This document shows, one piece after another, positions 49,140 to 58,751 of a stretch of DNA of 64,000 bases. Position 1 is the first letter of the stretch. The number at the start of each line of letters is the position of its first letter. The position numbers and the translations under genes were made by a program. Origin of the DNA: Ulva prolifera (Eukaryota; Chlorophyta; Ulvophyceae; Ulvales; Ulvaceae); assembly GCA_023078555.1 (NCBI GenBank), contig CM041202.1:3654022-3718021 (forward strand), in the 5' to 3' direction. The notes under the pieces were generated by a model. That model was not told the DNA's origin, searched no databases, and saw only the letters and a program-made list of their open reading frames with translations.

Positions 49140-50170
49140 TCACTCTGTGCGAGTACGTTTGTAGGAAGACGACACATTGCTGCATTGCGTAGTTTCCACC
49201 ACAGCATCGACGCGTTTGGACAACGCTGCATTGAAACGGGCAACATCCGTAGAGATAGCAACGAATTCAATGTCTTTCATGCGTGCCTCATCCGGCTCGT
49301 CCTCTGGGGCAGGCGTGATGTCAGAAAACAGTTTCTCTATTGGTAGGCTGAAGATGTATAGGTGTGGGAAGTGATCAATGAATAGTGGGCAATACAAATT
49401 GCCCTTTGACAGCTTCACACCACCACGTGGACCATCGAGTGTTTTATTGCAATAGTGTTCTCGGCGTTGCTCAACAGCTTCCCACAATTCTTCCATCTCA
49501 GCCTGATCCAGGTGTGCAAACTGCAGGCAAGGAAGAAAATCATGCTGGACGTTATATATATTGGCTTAGTTTCAAATTGTACGTGAGCACTCAGAGCAGG
49601 CTGCACCTTTGTGACTGGGATTCCGAAGAACTGCAACTGAACTATGTGCATCGTGGCTTCCATGAAAGACCGCACAACGATACCGCCTTCAGTCATGTAC
49701 GACCATCCTTCCAACGATCCGATGGCACAGAACTGGTCGTGCAGGGTGGTGCATGAATCCAATAGCTCGGTACTGACGTCAATGCGGGCGCCAAGGAATC
49801 TCCGTAGGTAGGACTGTGCGGGCCAACTATTAGGGACCAATTCAGACCAGTCGGGCAACTTAGCACCTCTGCACTGGACACGTCCGTTCTGGGTCCATCT
49901 GTCGCCCATCAGATTGAGTTGGAAGCCCTTCGTATGAGCAAGCATACAGTTCTGTGTGTACAGCTTGACGATAGAGCCGCGACGGCTCCAGAGCTGAGGA
50001 TTTGATACTACGGATGGATCATCCATCGCCATACCAATTGGATACAGCGCGCTAAGGTTCCAGTACGTTGGTCCACACACAAGTTGTTTCGCGACAGGCA
50101 TATTGCAAGTCGTGCACGGATAAAAGTTGTTGAACAAATGAGCATGCGATAACACTGGAACACTCCACAA
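49140..50170 (-). CDS. Unrecognised protein, 322 aa, tail to tail with the OTU-like gene
   Basis: Two exons, 50170-49583 and 49520-49140, joined by a 62-nt phase-0 intron (GTACAATT to TTGCCTGCAG) that turns LSAH into LSAHFAHLDQAEMEELWEAV. The N-terminal part has a small Cys cluster (YPCTTCNMPVAKQLVC), followed by NPQLWSRRGSIVKLYTQNC and MGDRWTQNGRVQCRGAKLP. The C-terminal exon has a predicted helix (AEMEELWEAVEQRREHYCNK), PRGGVKLSKGNLYCPLF and an acidic patch. Codon-level sense continues cleanly across the splice, which supports a real gene. No family recognised. The start is the first ATG of the open stretch; another upstream exon is possible. Confidence 0.55.
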
Positions 50171-52150
50171 ATTACGCGTTTACATGCAGTGAACGCGATA
50201 TATATCAATGTACCCGTAGCAGTTTTGGAATGGCTCTATGATCGCGGTGCAAGATGGCAGTGCAGCTGATAGCTGCCATCTGCCGAGATGCCATGTCATC
50301 TGCCGATGATGCCGTCATCTAGACAGGTCGAACATCGATCGAAGAGAGCAACATGCCAATTCGGGCGGAATGTACAATACCAGAGCAGACGTCCGGGTCC
50401 AGCCCAGAGCAATTTCTGTCTTTGCCTACACGTTGACTGCAGCGCTGGTCTCATGGTGCAAACGGCTCCAGTGCGCGCAGGGGTGACGGGGACCGGTGGA
50501 GATGGCATTTGAGTCCCGAGTGTGTGTCCGAAATAGGGTGCAGGCGGTAGGTCACGGTTACGTGCATGCGTTTCGCCCATCCCCATGCCTTCTACGTAGC
50601 GCCTGAACGGCTGGGCTGCAATGCGGGGGAAACGTTGTCAACGCTAGTCATCTCGCTCACCGTCCGCCGTGCTGTTCACGGCCGCCGCATGCATGCGCTA
50701 TGAAGATCACGTCGACGTACGCACGTGTCATCAGATGACTCTCGGTCTCACTGTGAACCGGCCGACGCCATGGCGCGCTACAGCACCAGCGGAATGCATT
50801 GCAACGGTGGGACGTGACAGATCCCTGCGTGACCTGCCTCGCGACGCGATTGTGCACTGGGATGTCATATCAGCTGCATATGCAGCTGCAAGGATCAGAT
50901 ACGCATGAAACATGGAATCGGATGGGACACAGCACGCTGCGCACGCGGCACGCTGAGCATCGTCCATGCTTGCCCCGCGGTTCATCAATGGATTCACATG
51001 GAGCATCACGAAGGCCAACATTCTGAGGCAGTGGGTAGATCCTTCACAGTTTCCGCCAGCCGCACGTTCCGTAGGCACCGGTCGTCGACCTCTATAGTGC
51101 TCTACAGAGCTCAACATCTACCGCGGGTACAGTATTGGTGTGTTAGATCGCGTCATCATGGCGATCCCTGTGCAGCTGAGTGAGCCATTGGAATACATTG
51201 GACAGAGTCATGGCGACCAGCCTGGAACACAGACAATCGCTACAAGCAACACGAAAGGGCGTTTTCCTTGGACTATCGAGTAGCCTGCACATACAGGTCG
51301 GCGCCAGTACATTCAACAGTGGTGCATGCCTGAGCAATGGAGTGATCTTACTAGGAACATGATGCAGGCATGAGATTTGTACTGTACATGATGCAGGTCT
51401 CAGAAGACTTCTACTTGCAATGTGACCACTGATGCACCTATGAATTCGACACAGCAGTCGTTGGTGGATACTCAAACTCAACTGCCATGAGATCAAGACG
51501 GCTTGCACATGGGGATTTATACCAGCATTAAGCTGCAAACTCGAGGACGTCCGTGTACATTGTGTTGGATGCGACGGGACGAGCACGTCAACACGGTCAA
51601 GCACACCGGCTCCCCGACATCACATCACAACATCAAACTGGGCGTATACCCGATGATGAGAGTAAGAAGCTGCAAATGAGGTGCTTCAACCCGACTGCAT
51701 GATGCTGGCGCCATGCACCTCCGGACAGGCCTCTGATTGTTCCCGGCTGTGCTTTGCAAGCAACTGTATCTCACAGCAATCATAATTGCAGGCAACACAG
51801 ACACGCGCACAAAGAGCATAAATGCACGCCATGCAGCAAGCATTCTGAAGAGGTACGGCTTGTTAGCGGCCGGCTCCATCAGAAGACTGATCAGCACAGT
51901 GTCCCAAGACCAACCTGAGGCAGCAGAGCTGCAGCCTGATGAACTGCCGCAATCAATCATTTGATAAGCCACAGGTCATCAGAGGTGTACAACTATTCAG
52001 CGACTTCAGCAGCTGGAAAATATGTCAACGTACCACAGGCGCACATGTGTGCGTAGCTGGCACATCTTCTGGACCGCTCAAGCAGCCACATACTCATGTA
52101 CAGAATGAAACGGATGACTATAACGAAGACTATGTGCTGCAAGTTGGTCT
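50171..52150. other. No gene recognised
   Basis: Short frames on both strands. One plus-strand stretch at about 51800-51964 (KSINARHAASILKRYGLLA to QPDELPQSII, TGA stop) looks a little like a last exon, without other support. Confidence 0.35.
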
Positions 52151-52154
52151 GGTG

Positions 52155-52845
52155 CGGTGATGTTACCTGTCGGGAGGCCTGGCCGTGCGCATTCGTATTC
52201 AGCAGTACGCTGCCGCACAGCGGCTGGTACGGACTCTGCTAAATGGACACAATGACGGCTGTTCGACTCACAAAACAGCTTTGTAACATTGCCTTCACAT
52301 GCGTGGCGTAGGAGCGGTGCAGCGGCGATCTGTTGCTCATAGGCCCTAAAACTAGACAGAGTCACAGCTGAAGTTATATCGAAAGCAGATGTGGATGGCT
52401 TCTGTCAAAGTGAGGCCCGATCAGGCTTGCCAAAGGCCTGATCGAGCTCTGTCGACGTATTTCAGCGGTACGGACGGGTAAGCGGGCACACTTGCAATAG
52501 ACCGCCACAACAAACCATGGCTCCAATTGCAGCGCAATTAACGCAGTCGTGCACTCAACAGCAACACCAATCCATTTGAACGGGTTTCACAATGAACCGC
52601 GGCGCTTGCACACTCTCCGGCGTACTCGAGCGGTAACCCGACGTAAAGCGGCATTCTCCATGACAGAGAAATTCATCTGGCTGCGTGCACAGACCTCACC
52701 TGAAGCCCGAAAAAACACCAGTGTGAAGCGCAGAAGATGAGGACTTGAATGCAAGTGGTTTTGCAGCGTTTCGTGTTTTTGCCGAAATTACCTAGGCTAC
52801 CATCGGAATACCTCCAGACTGCTCATTTGTCGATCCTGCCTGTGC
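52155..52845 (+). repeat. Dispersed repeat family R2, copy 2
   Basis: The left 140 bp match 45508-45645 in order, and CATTTGTCGATCCTGCCTGTG near 52824 matches the end of copy 1. The middle is longer and not alignable by eye. Confidence 0.4.
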
Positions 52846-52869
52846 GTACTGGCGCTAGTTGGCTGTCTC

Positions 52870-53400
52870 TTTTTTTACATTAGCTCATCAACGCCCGACT
52901 TGTAGGGAGTGTCATTAGATGCTGAGCGAGATACATGGTCTCCTGGCGACTGGAATCCGCAGCCAATACGGTTGCTTTGTGACTGTGAAAGGCTGGTGCC
53001 TTGAAGGTGAGGCATATTTTGCCTGTTTGTGCTAAAAGTGGGGTCCAAAATGACCAGGTCAGCCTCAGTAAGAAACTGTTGGGAACTCATGGCCGCCATC
53101 ACTGCACCCGATCGCTTGTATGCTAGTTTCAGGCTGTTGTGGGGCTGCAGCACTGCCGGTTCTGCCATGTGCAGCCCCTGCCAAATCACCAGCATATGTG
53201 TTTCATGTCTTCACAATCAGTACTTCTATCACCTCGCAGCCCCAAAATCCGTAATCCCACGAATCCGAGGTGCATGCTGCCTGATCACTCATTCGTTTCG
53301 CGCCAAGTACATCCGGACATCCGGAATTCAATTAACATATCAGTCGTTTCCGTGAAATTCATTGCCGCTGATCTCGCGTCGTGCTGAATATAATTACGCT
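52870..53400 (-). repeat. Dispersed repeat, copy 2 (pair of 26020-26553)
   Basis: Inverted relative to the copy in the CCR4 intron. The minus-strand frame here (NMPHLQGTSLSQSQSNRIGC) is the counterpart of NMPQLQGSSLSQSQINRIGC there. Diverged but colinear over about 530 bp. Confidence 0.6.
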
Positions 53401-53450
53401 TAGTACCTTTTGGCTCAGATTCGGTGGGCGACATGATGCATGGTGCTGAC

Positions 53451-54581
53451 CAGTGCTCTACAGACCGATCGGTTTCCCGACAAAAATTGAAAAAAAGGCG
53501 AAAAAACCGATGGCCAGCGAAGCGAGCCATCGGTTTTCCCGTCAAGCCACGGGGGGGCTGGCGGGCGAAGCCCGCCGGCCGCCACCGAGGCATGGCGGGA
53601 ACCCCGACAGAATTCCGACAGCTCGGCGGGCCTGGTCAAGACTCGGGAGTCCCGACAGCTTGTCGGGCCTGGTCCGGCCAGAAGAACACTAAACGGAATG
53701 AACTATTGCTGACATCGGTGTTACCTGTTGATTGAGTGTTGCGCTGCGGGTGTTGTCGGTGTCATTGCAGCGCGGCAATGCGGATATGTATCGGAAGTCT
53801 GGGCTTGTCATCTCTCGGGAGCAAGGGTTGCGATATGATGCGGGCCTGGAGGACGCGATCCTGCCGGACTGAGTTGTGAGTGCGGTTGTGGCGTTCGTGT
53901 GTGTGTGTGAGTGTATGTTGCAGTTGATTCGGGTGAGATTCGGTTTCAGTGTTTGTTTTCTCCCGTTCGCTCTTTTGTAAAGTGTTGCGAGAATGACCTT
54001 GCATAACTTCGGGTTTACCGGCCGAGTGCCCAAGCGCACAGCTGATCATGATAATCATGATAATGCTTCATCAGCAGCTGACAAAGACAGGAACGAAGCC
54101 AGTTGTTCGAAAAGAGTAGCTGCGGATGGCTCTGTCGTTCGTTAAAGGTTGTCTGATACCAAAGTGCACGCACGCCAGCTTGAGTTTCCATGGGTGGAAT
54201 ACGAAGTACGATCACAAATTAGTGAACGGGAGAAGACAAAAACGAAGGCGTGGTCAACAATTCTCACCAGTGGCACTGTACGATATGTGACTCTTGTAAG
54301 AACAGCGACTTTACGAAGTACAAGTTCAAAGATGCGCACAAAGATGCGCACAGAGCTGTGCCGCACCCATTCTTGAATTGATTAGACTTCGTGCAATAAT
54401 CAGTTGGCAAATGCTGTAATGCAAATGACCCCGTAATTTGGTTTGAACACCCCCGACAGATTGCCACAGCGTTGGCGGGAAACCCCGACATCTACCGACC
54501 GTCTTGGAGGGGGCAGCCCGACCAAAACAAGGGTTTGGCATCGGTTTTCCCGCCAAGAAAAAACCCAACTGTAGAGCACTG
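53451..54581. mobile_element. Non-autonomous hAT-type element, 1,131 bp
   Basis: Terminal inverted repeats CAGTGCTCTACAG at 53451-53463 and 54569-54581. A perfect 8-bp duplication GTGCTGAC lies outside both (53443-53450, 54582-54589). The subterminal parts are also inverted copies (CGATCGGTTTCCCG-type words). The left end carries a 12-bp hairpin (AAAACCGATGGC at 53503-53514 with 53526-53537) and a GGCGGGC/GCCCGCC hairpin near 53563. No transposase is visible. The end sequence differs from the other hAT in the window. Confidence 0.9.
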
Positions 54582-54649
54582 GTGCTGACGCGAGGACAGC
54601 GATTGTGATTGAAACTGACTGTTGGGACGGGCAACGTTACAGTTTCGTT

Positions 54650-56520
54650 GTTCTGCAAGTCATCACGACAGCGACCAGAAGCCGGGACATATATATACAA
54701 GCGACATGCCCACCTTCGGGAGGCTTTTGCGCTTTGATACTCGAAGCTGCAGCATGAAGCTCGATGCTGGCGGAGCGCTGCAGCCAGCGTGGCCAGAGGT
54801 GCATCGCAGCTGCGGCGCCCTGCTGCTCTATGCACGGTGCTCGACGCTCAATGCAAGCGATTTCTATCGCAGTAAATACAATGCAAAGGTATGATCAGGA
54901 TATGTGATATTTCAGCAGTGCTCGAAGCGGCCGCGTCCGTGGCGGAGCGCCGCTGAAAAGCTCGACAGCCAGTACACGTGGCCCGAAGGGGGGCCCGAAG
55001 GGGGGCCCGACGGGCTGTGACGCTTGAAAAACGTGATGCTTGAAGCCGACGCAAGCGATGCCTGACACTCTGAAAACAATGCAAACGCTACAGATAAATG
55101 CTGTGACGCCTCGGCTGGCTCCGAAGCGGTCGCATCCGTGGCGGAGCGCTGCAGCCAGCGTGGCCAGAGGTGCAGCGCTCTGCTGCGCGATGCGTCATGC
55201 TCGAAGCTCGATGCGAATCGTTTCTGATGCACTAAACATGATGCGTATAATTTAATTAGAATATGCGATGCCTCGGCTGCGCCAGAAGCGGCCGCGTCCG
55301 TGGCGGAGCGCCGCTGAAAGGCGCGTGGCCAGAGGTGCAGCGCAACTTCGGCGCCCTACAGCGCTGCAGACGCACGACGCGAACGCGAGGCGACCTGCGT
55401 CGCGGGGTTTCTGGACGCAGATGCACAGACGCGAAGCCGACGCCGAAGCCCCGACGCGGAGGCGAGGCCGGAATGGAGCAGCCGCCGGACAACGGATACA
55501 TAGATAGATACACAAGCGACGAGCCCCCCTTCGGGGGGCTCTTACGCTTTGATACTCGAAGCTGAAGCATGAAGCTCGATGCTGAAGCGGAGCGCTGCAG
55601 CCAGCGTGGCCAGAGGTGCATCGCAGCCGTGGCGCTCTGCTGCTCGATGCACGGTGCTCGACGCTCAATGCGATCGATTTCTGTTGCTGAAAATATGATG
55701 CATAAGTTATGTTCAGAATATGTGATGCTTCGGCAGCGCTCGAAGCGGCCGCGTCCGTGGCGGAGCGCCGCTGAAAAGTTCGACAGCCAGTAGACGTGGC
55801 CCGAAGGGGGGCCCGAAGGGGGCCCGACGGGCTGTGACGCTTAAAAAACGTGATGCTCGAAGCCGACGCAAGCGATGCCTGACACGCTGAAAACAATGCA
55901 AATGCTACACATAAGTGCTGTGATGCCTCGGCTGGCTCCGAAGCGGTCGCATCGGTGGCGGAGCGCTGCAGCCAGCGTGGCCAGAGGTGCAGCGCTCTGC
56001 TGCGCGATGCGTCATGCTCGAAGCTCGATGCGAATCGTTTCTGATGCACTAAACATGATGCATATAATTAAATTAGAATACGTGATGCCTCGGCCGAACC
56101 AGAAGCGGCCGCATCCGTGGCGGAGCGCCGCTGAAAGGCGCGTGGCCAGAGGTGCAGCGCAACTTCGGCGCCCTACACCGCTGCAGAGGAACGACGCGAA
56201 CGCGAAGCGACCTGCGTCGCGGGGTTTCTGGAAGCAGATGCACAGACGCGAAGCCGACGCCGAGGCCCCGACGCGGAGGCGAGGCCGGAACGGAGCAGCC
56301 GCCGGACAACGGATACATAGATAGATACACAAGCGACGAGTCCCCCTTCGGGGGCTCTTGCGCTTTGATACTCGAAGCTGCAGCATGAAGCTCGATGCCG
56401 GCGGGGCGCTGCAGCCAGCGTGGCCAGAGGTGCATCGCAGCTGCGGTGCTCTGCAGCTTTGCATGGTGCTCGATGCTCAACTCAGTTGATTTCTGTCGTA
56501 GTAAATATAATGCAAAGGTC
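54650..56520. repeat. Tandem array, about 815-bp unit, about 2.3 copies, with internal sub-repeats
   Basis: ATGAAGCTCGATGC recurs at 54754, 55569 and 56385, spacings of 815 and 816. Other landmarks keep this spacing. Inside each unit the word CCGTGGCGGAGCGC occurs several times 160-200 bp apart, usually followed by CTGAAA or CAGCCAGCGTGGCC, so it is a higher-order repeat. Copies also carry a CCCCCTTCGGGGG hairpin with a TTCG loop. Long minus-strand frames (for example 55252-56049) are repeats of the same words and are not taken as genes. Confidence 0.88.
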
Positions 56521-56530
56521 AGAATGATAC

Positions 56531-56556
56531 TAGATAGATAGGTAGATAGATACATA
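56531..56556. repeat. TAGA microsatellite
   Basis: TAGATAGATAGGTAGATAGATA at the right edge of the tandem array. Shorter ATAGATAGATA runs occur inside the array units. Confidence 0.7.
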
Positions 56557-56666
56557 TATGACGTTGAATATTGCACTTCTGATTGTGGAAACAGCGAAGC
56601 TGTTTACAACAGCATGGCGTAAGTTACAGAGCAGGCACATCACTATGTAGCTGCTGTAAAGTGCAA

Positions 56667-57418
56667 TTAAATACCAAACTTTTCTAAGACTCTTCTGCGT
56701 TTGGGAGGCTTCAGTTGAACTGCCATGCCGTGGTCAAAAACTACGAAGGCGTCGGAATCCCGTGCTGCAACAACATCTTTGAAAGCAGGCATCGTGATAC
56801 CTGTTATTTTGATGCCGTTGTGGCTGGCGAATGTCTGGTACAAAGCGAATTCTTTGTCAAACAGCGTCTTGATAGCTTTGTCGGGATCGGTGGAGTTGAC
56901 GGCGTTCTTCAGAGTCGGAATGTCTTGACCCATGTGGTACATTTCACATAATTTGTACGCGCTGTCCCATTGCAGACCTACATGCGGCAGTGATACTGAC
57001 GTGTTTTAGTTGAGGTGTCGTAAGTTGAAGGTATATGCAAATGGAAATGTTTTGCAACTGGATGCCGGATTGAAGAAGGATAAGACACACCGCTGTTCTT
57101 CACTTGATCTTCGCAAGTGTATATCTTGACATCACTTGGAGTGTCATCGAGAACGGCAGTAAATGCTTCTTCGAGGAAGCCATTTGGGGGAAATGTTGAC
57201 AGGTCTCTTGTGTGATGGTCTTTGAAATCAGTCTGAACAGTTGTGTATCGAGAATTTTGTCCATGTATGGCGGCACGTTCGGCGTTTTTATAGTGGATGT
57301 AGTCGTCCCAGGTGTGCATGGCTTTGATGTCATCATCTTCGCACAGATCTGGAACCGATGCACCGAAAGCTGCAATTTGTTCCATGTGCAGGAACGAAAA
57401 TTTGAAAGCGTTAGCCAT
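56667..57418 (-). CDS. Unrecognised two-exon gene, 212 aa, downstream of the Helitron
   Basis: Exon 1 is 57418-57091 and exon 2 is 56977-56667. They are joined by a 113-nt intron (GTGTGTCTTATCC to GCATGTAG, phase 1), giving EDQVKNSGLQWDSAYKLCEM across the junction. The protein starts MANAFKFSFLHMEQIAAFG, has an acidic early part (VPDLCEDDDIKAMHTWDDYI) and ends with a basic stretch PPKRRRVLEKFGI that could act as a nuclear signal. No family recognised. It lies on the same strand as the Helitron and about 1.3 kb past its helicase stop, between the tandem array and a relict of that array. It could be Helitron cargo, a gene of another element or a host gene. Confidence 0.55.
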
Positions 57419-57524
57419 TGTGGCGGTAGATGTAACACATAAACAACGGCGAGCAGGCGAAATACATTGAAGTTAAGTTCATAAGCGTTAGCAGCTTTTT
57501 TGGTGTTCATATGCTGCGATGGCG

Positions 57525-57620
57525 TTTACCACCGTGGCGGAGAGCTGCAGATAGCGTAGTGGCTACAGGGGAACTGATGCTGCAGCGTTAGATAACGCAG
57601 CAGAACATACAGGTTTAAGT
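57525..57620. repeat. Relict of the tandem-array sequence
   Basis: CCGTGGCGGAGAGCTGCAGATAGCG then GTGGCTACAGG and CTGCAGCG follows the same order as the array word CCGTGGCGGAGCGCTGCAGCCAGCG, but decayed. Confidence 0.5.
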
Positions 57621-58751
57621 ACGCATGCGCCAGCGAGCACTTGGATATCATTTATACAGCTATTTTCATTGCTTGATGGATGCTTGAGGATACATTTGCA
57701 GTACCGTCGCGTATAGAGGAGCAACGCTGGTGCAACTGATGCGGTCGTGCAGTTTGTACGCAGTAACATATGTGTGGCTAGATGTCCCAGCAAACCAGAC
57801 GATTGTGTAGATGTATGTTGATGTTGCGGTTGGTGTTTGCGAAGTGGTTTTGTGGACGCGATGCTATCAGTAACGTGTAAAGGCTTCGAAGAAAAGAGCA
57901 GCGATCAAATCACAGAAGACCGAATAGGTATACGCTAACTAGAAGCATTTAAAAAGCTGTTTATTGCTCCCGATGGTTTGAGTTTTGCGTATTTGAAAAG
58001 CAAATGTAGCTGGAGCGTGTTGCTGAAGCGACCAATAGCATAGACCTGTAGCGTAGCTGCAGCAGAGCTAAGAACATGTAATGCGCAGGTGCAGGAACGC
58101 AAATTACAGCTGTAGAGGTCCGTCGCTTCGGCGTTCACTCTTCTCTTAATTAATTAATGCAGATCTGCATTAGCAATTATTTATAGCCGCATCTATGTTG
58201 CAAGTTAGATAGTGAGTTGATACATTGCAGTTTATGTTTATGTGACGTTGTGATGAAGCTGCTGATTTGTAGTAGCAATTATGTGTAGCTGAAGTTGTGT
58301 TGTGAGGTAGTCAGTTGATATATGTGGTTGCAAATGTGTGGAATAATTTTGCAGCAATTTTTATGATTTTGTTTGTACGCTTTGGTTATGGTTCGCGCAA
58401 TAGTTGTGTAGCTGAAATATTGTGATGTAATTGTCATGACATTATGATGTAGCTCTGTGAACATAAAAGAGTGAATGCAAAAAAAAAAAACGACATGCAG
58501 GTGTATATGTTGTTTTGATATGTGATGCAGCTTTGTCACGAATCTGTAGATTTGCAACAGCATTTTACACAGGTACACTGTATATGGCAAACACCTAAAA
58601 TAACAGATGCTGATGCGCAATTCAAGCACATACGAAGCAACGTTGACATATTATGTGTGGTGGATACAACAGACACAGCAGACACATCAAACATATAAAG
58701 GTTTTTACACATGGCATATGACACGAAGTAGAATGACAAACTTTGATTACA
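57621..58751. other. A+T-rich spacer, possible 3' part of the Helitron
   Basis: No gene. Contains a perfect 18-bp palindrome at 58155-58172 and an A11-type run near 58480. A Helitron should end here or further left with a hairpin and CTRR, but I could not fix that end. Confidence 0.4.
58155..58172. repeat. Perfect 18-bp palindrome
   Basis: TAATGCAGATCTGCATTA, equal to its own reverse complement, preceded by TTAATTAAT. Confidence 0.6.

Noticed and set aside
51737-51964. Possible last exon (SILKRYGLLAAGSIRRLIS)
   Set aside because: No partner exon or homologue recognised. Left as a remark only.
55252-56049. 265-codon minus-strand frame in the tandem array
   Set aside because: It repeats the array words in translation (LWPRWLQRSATDA), as expected for an open frame through a repeat, and lacks support as a gene.
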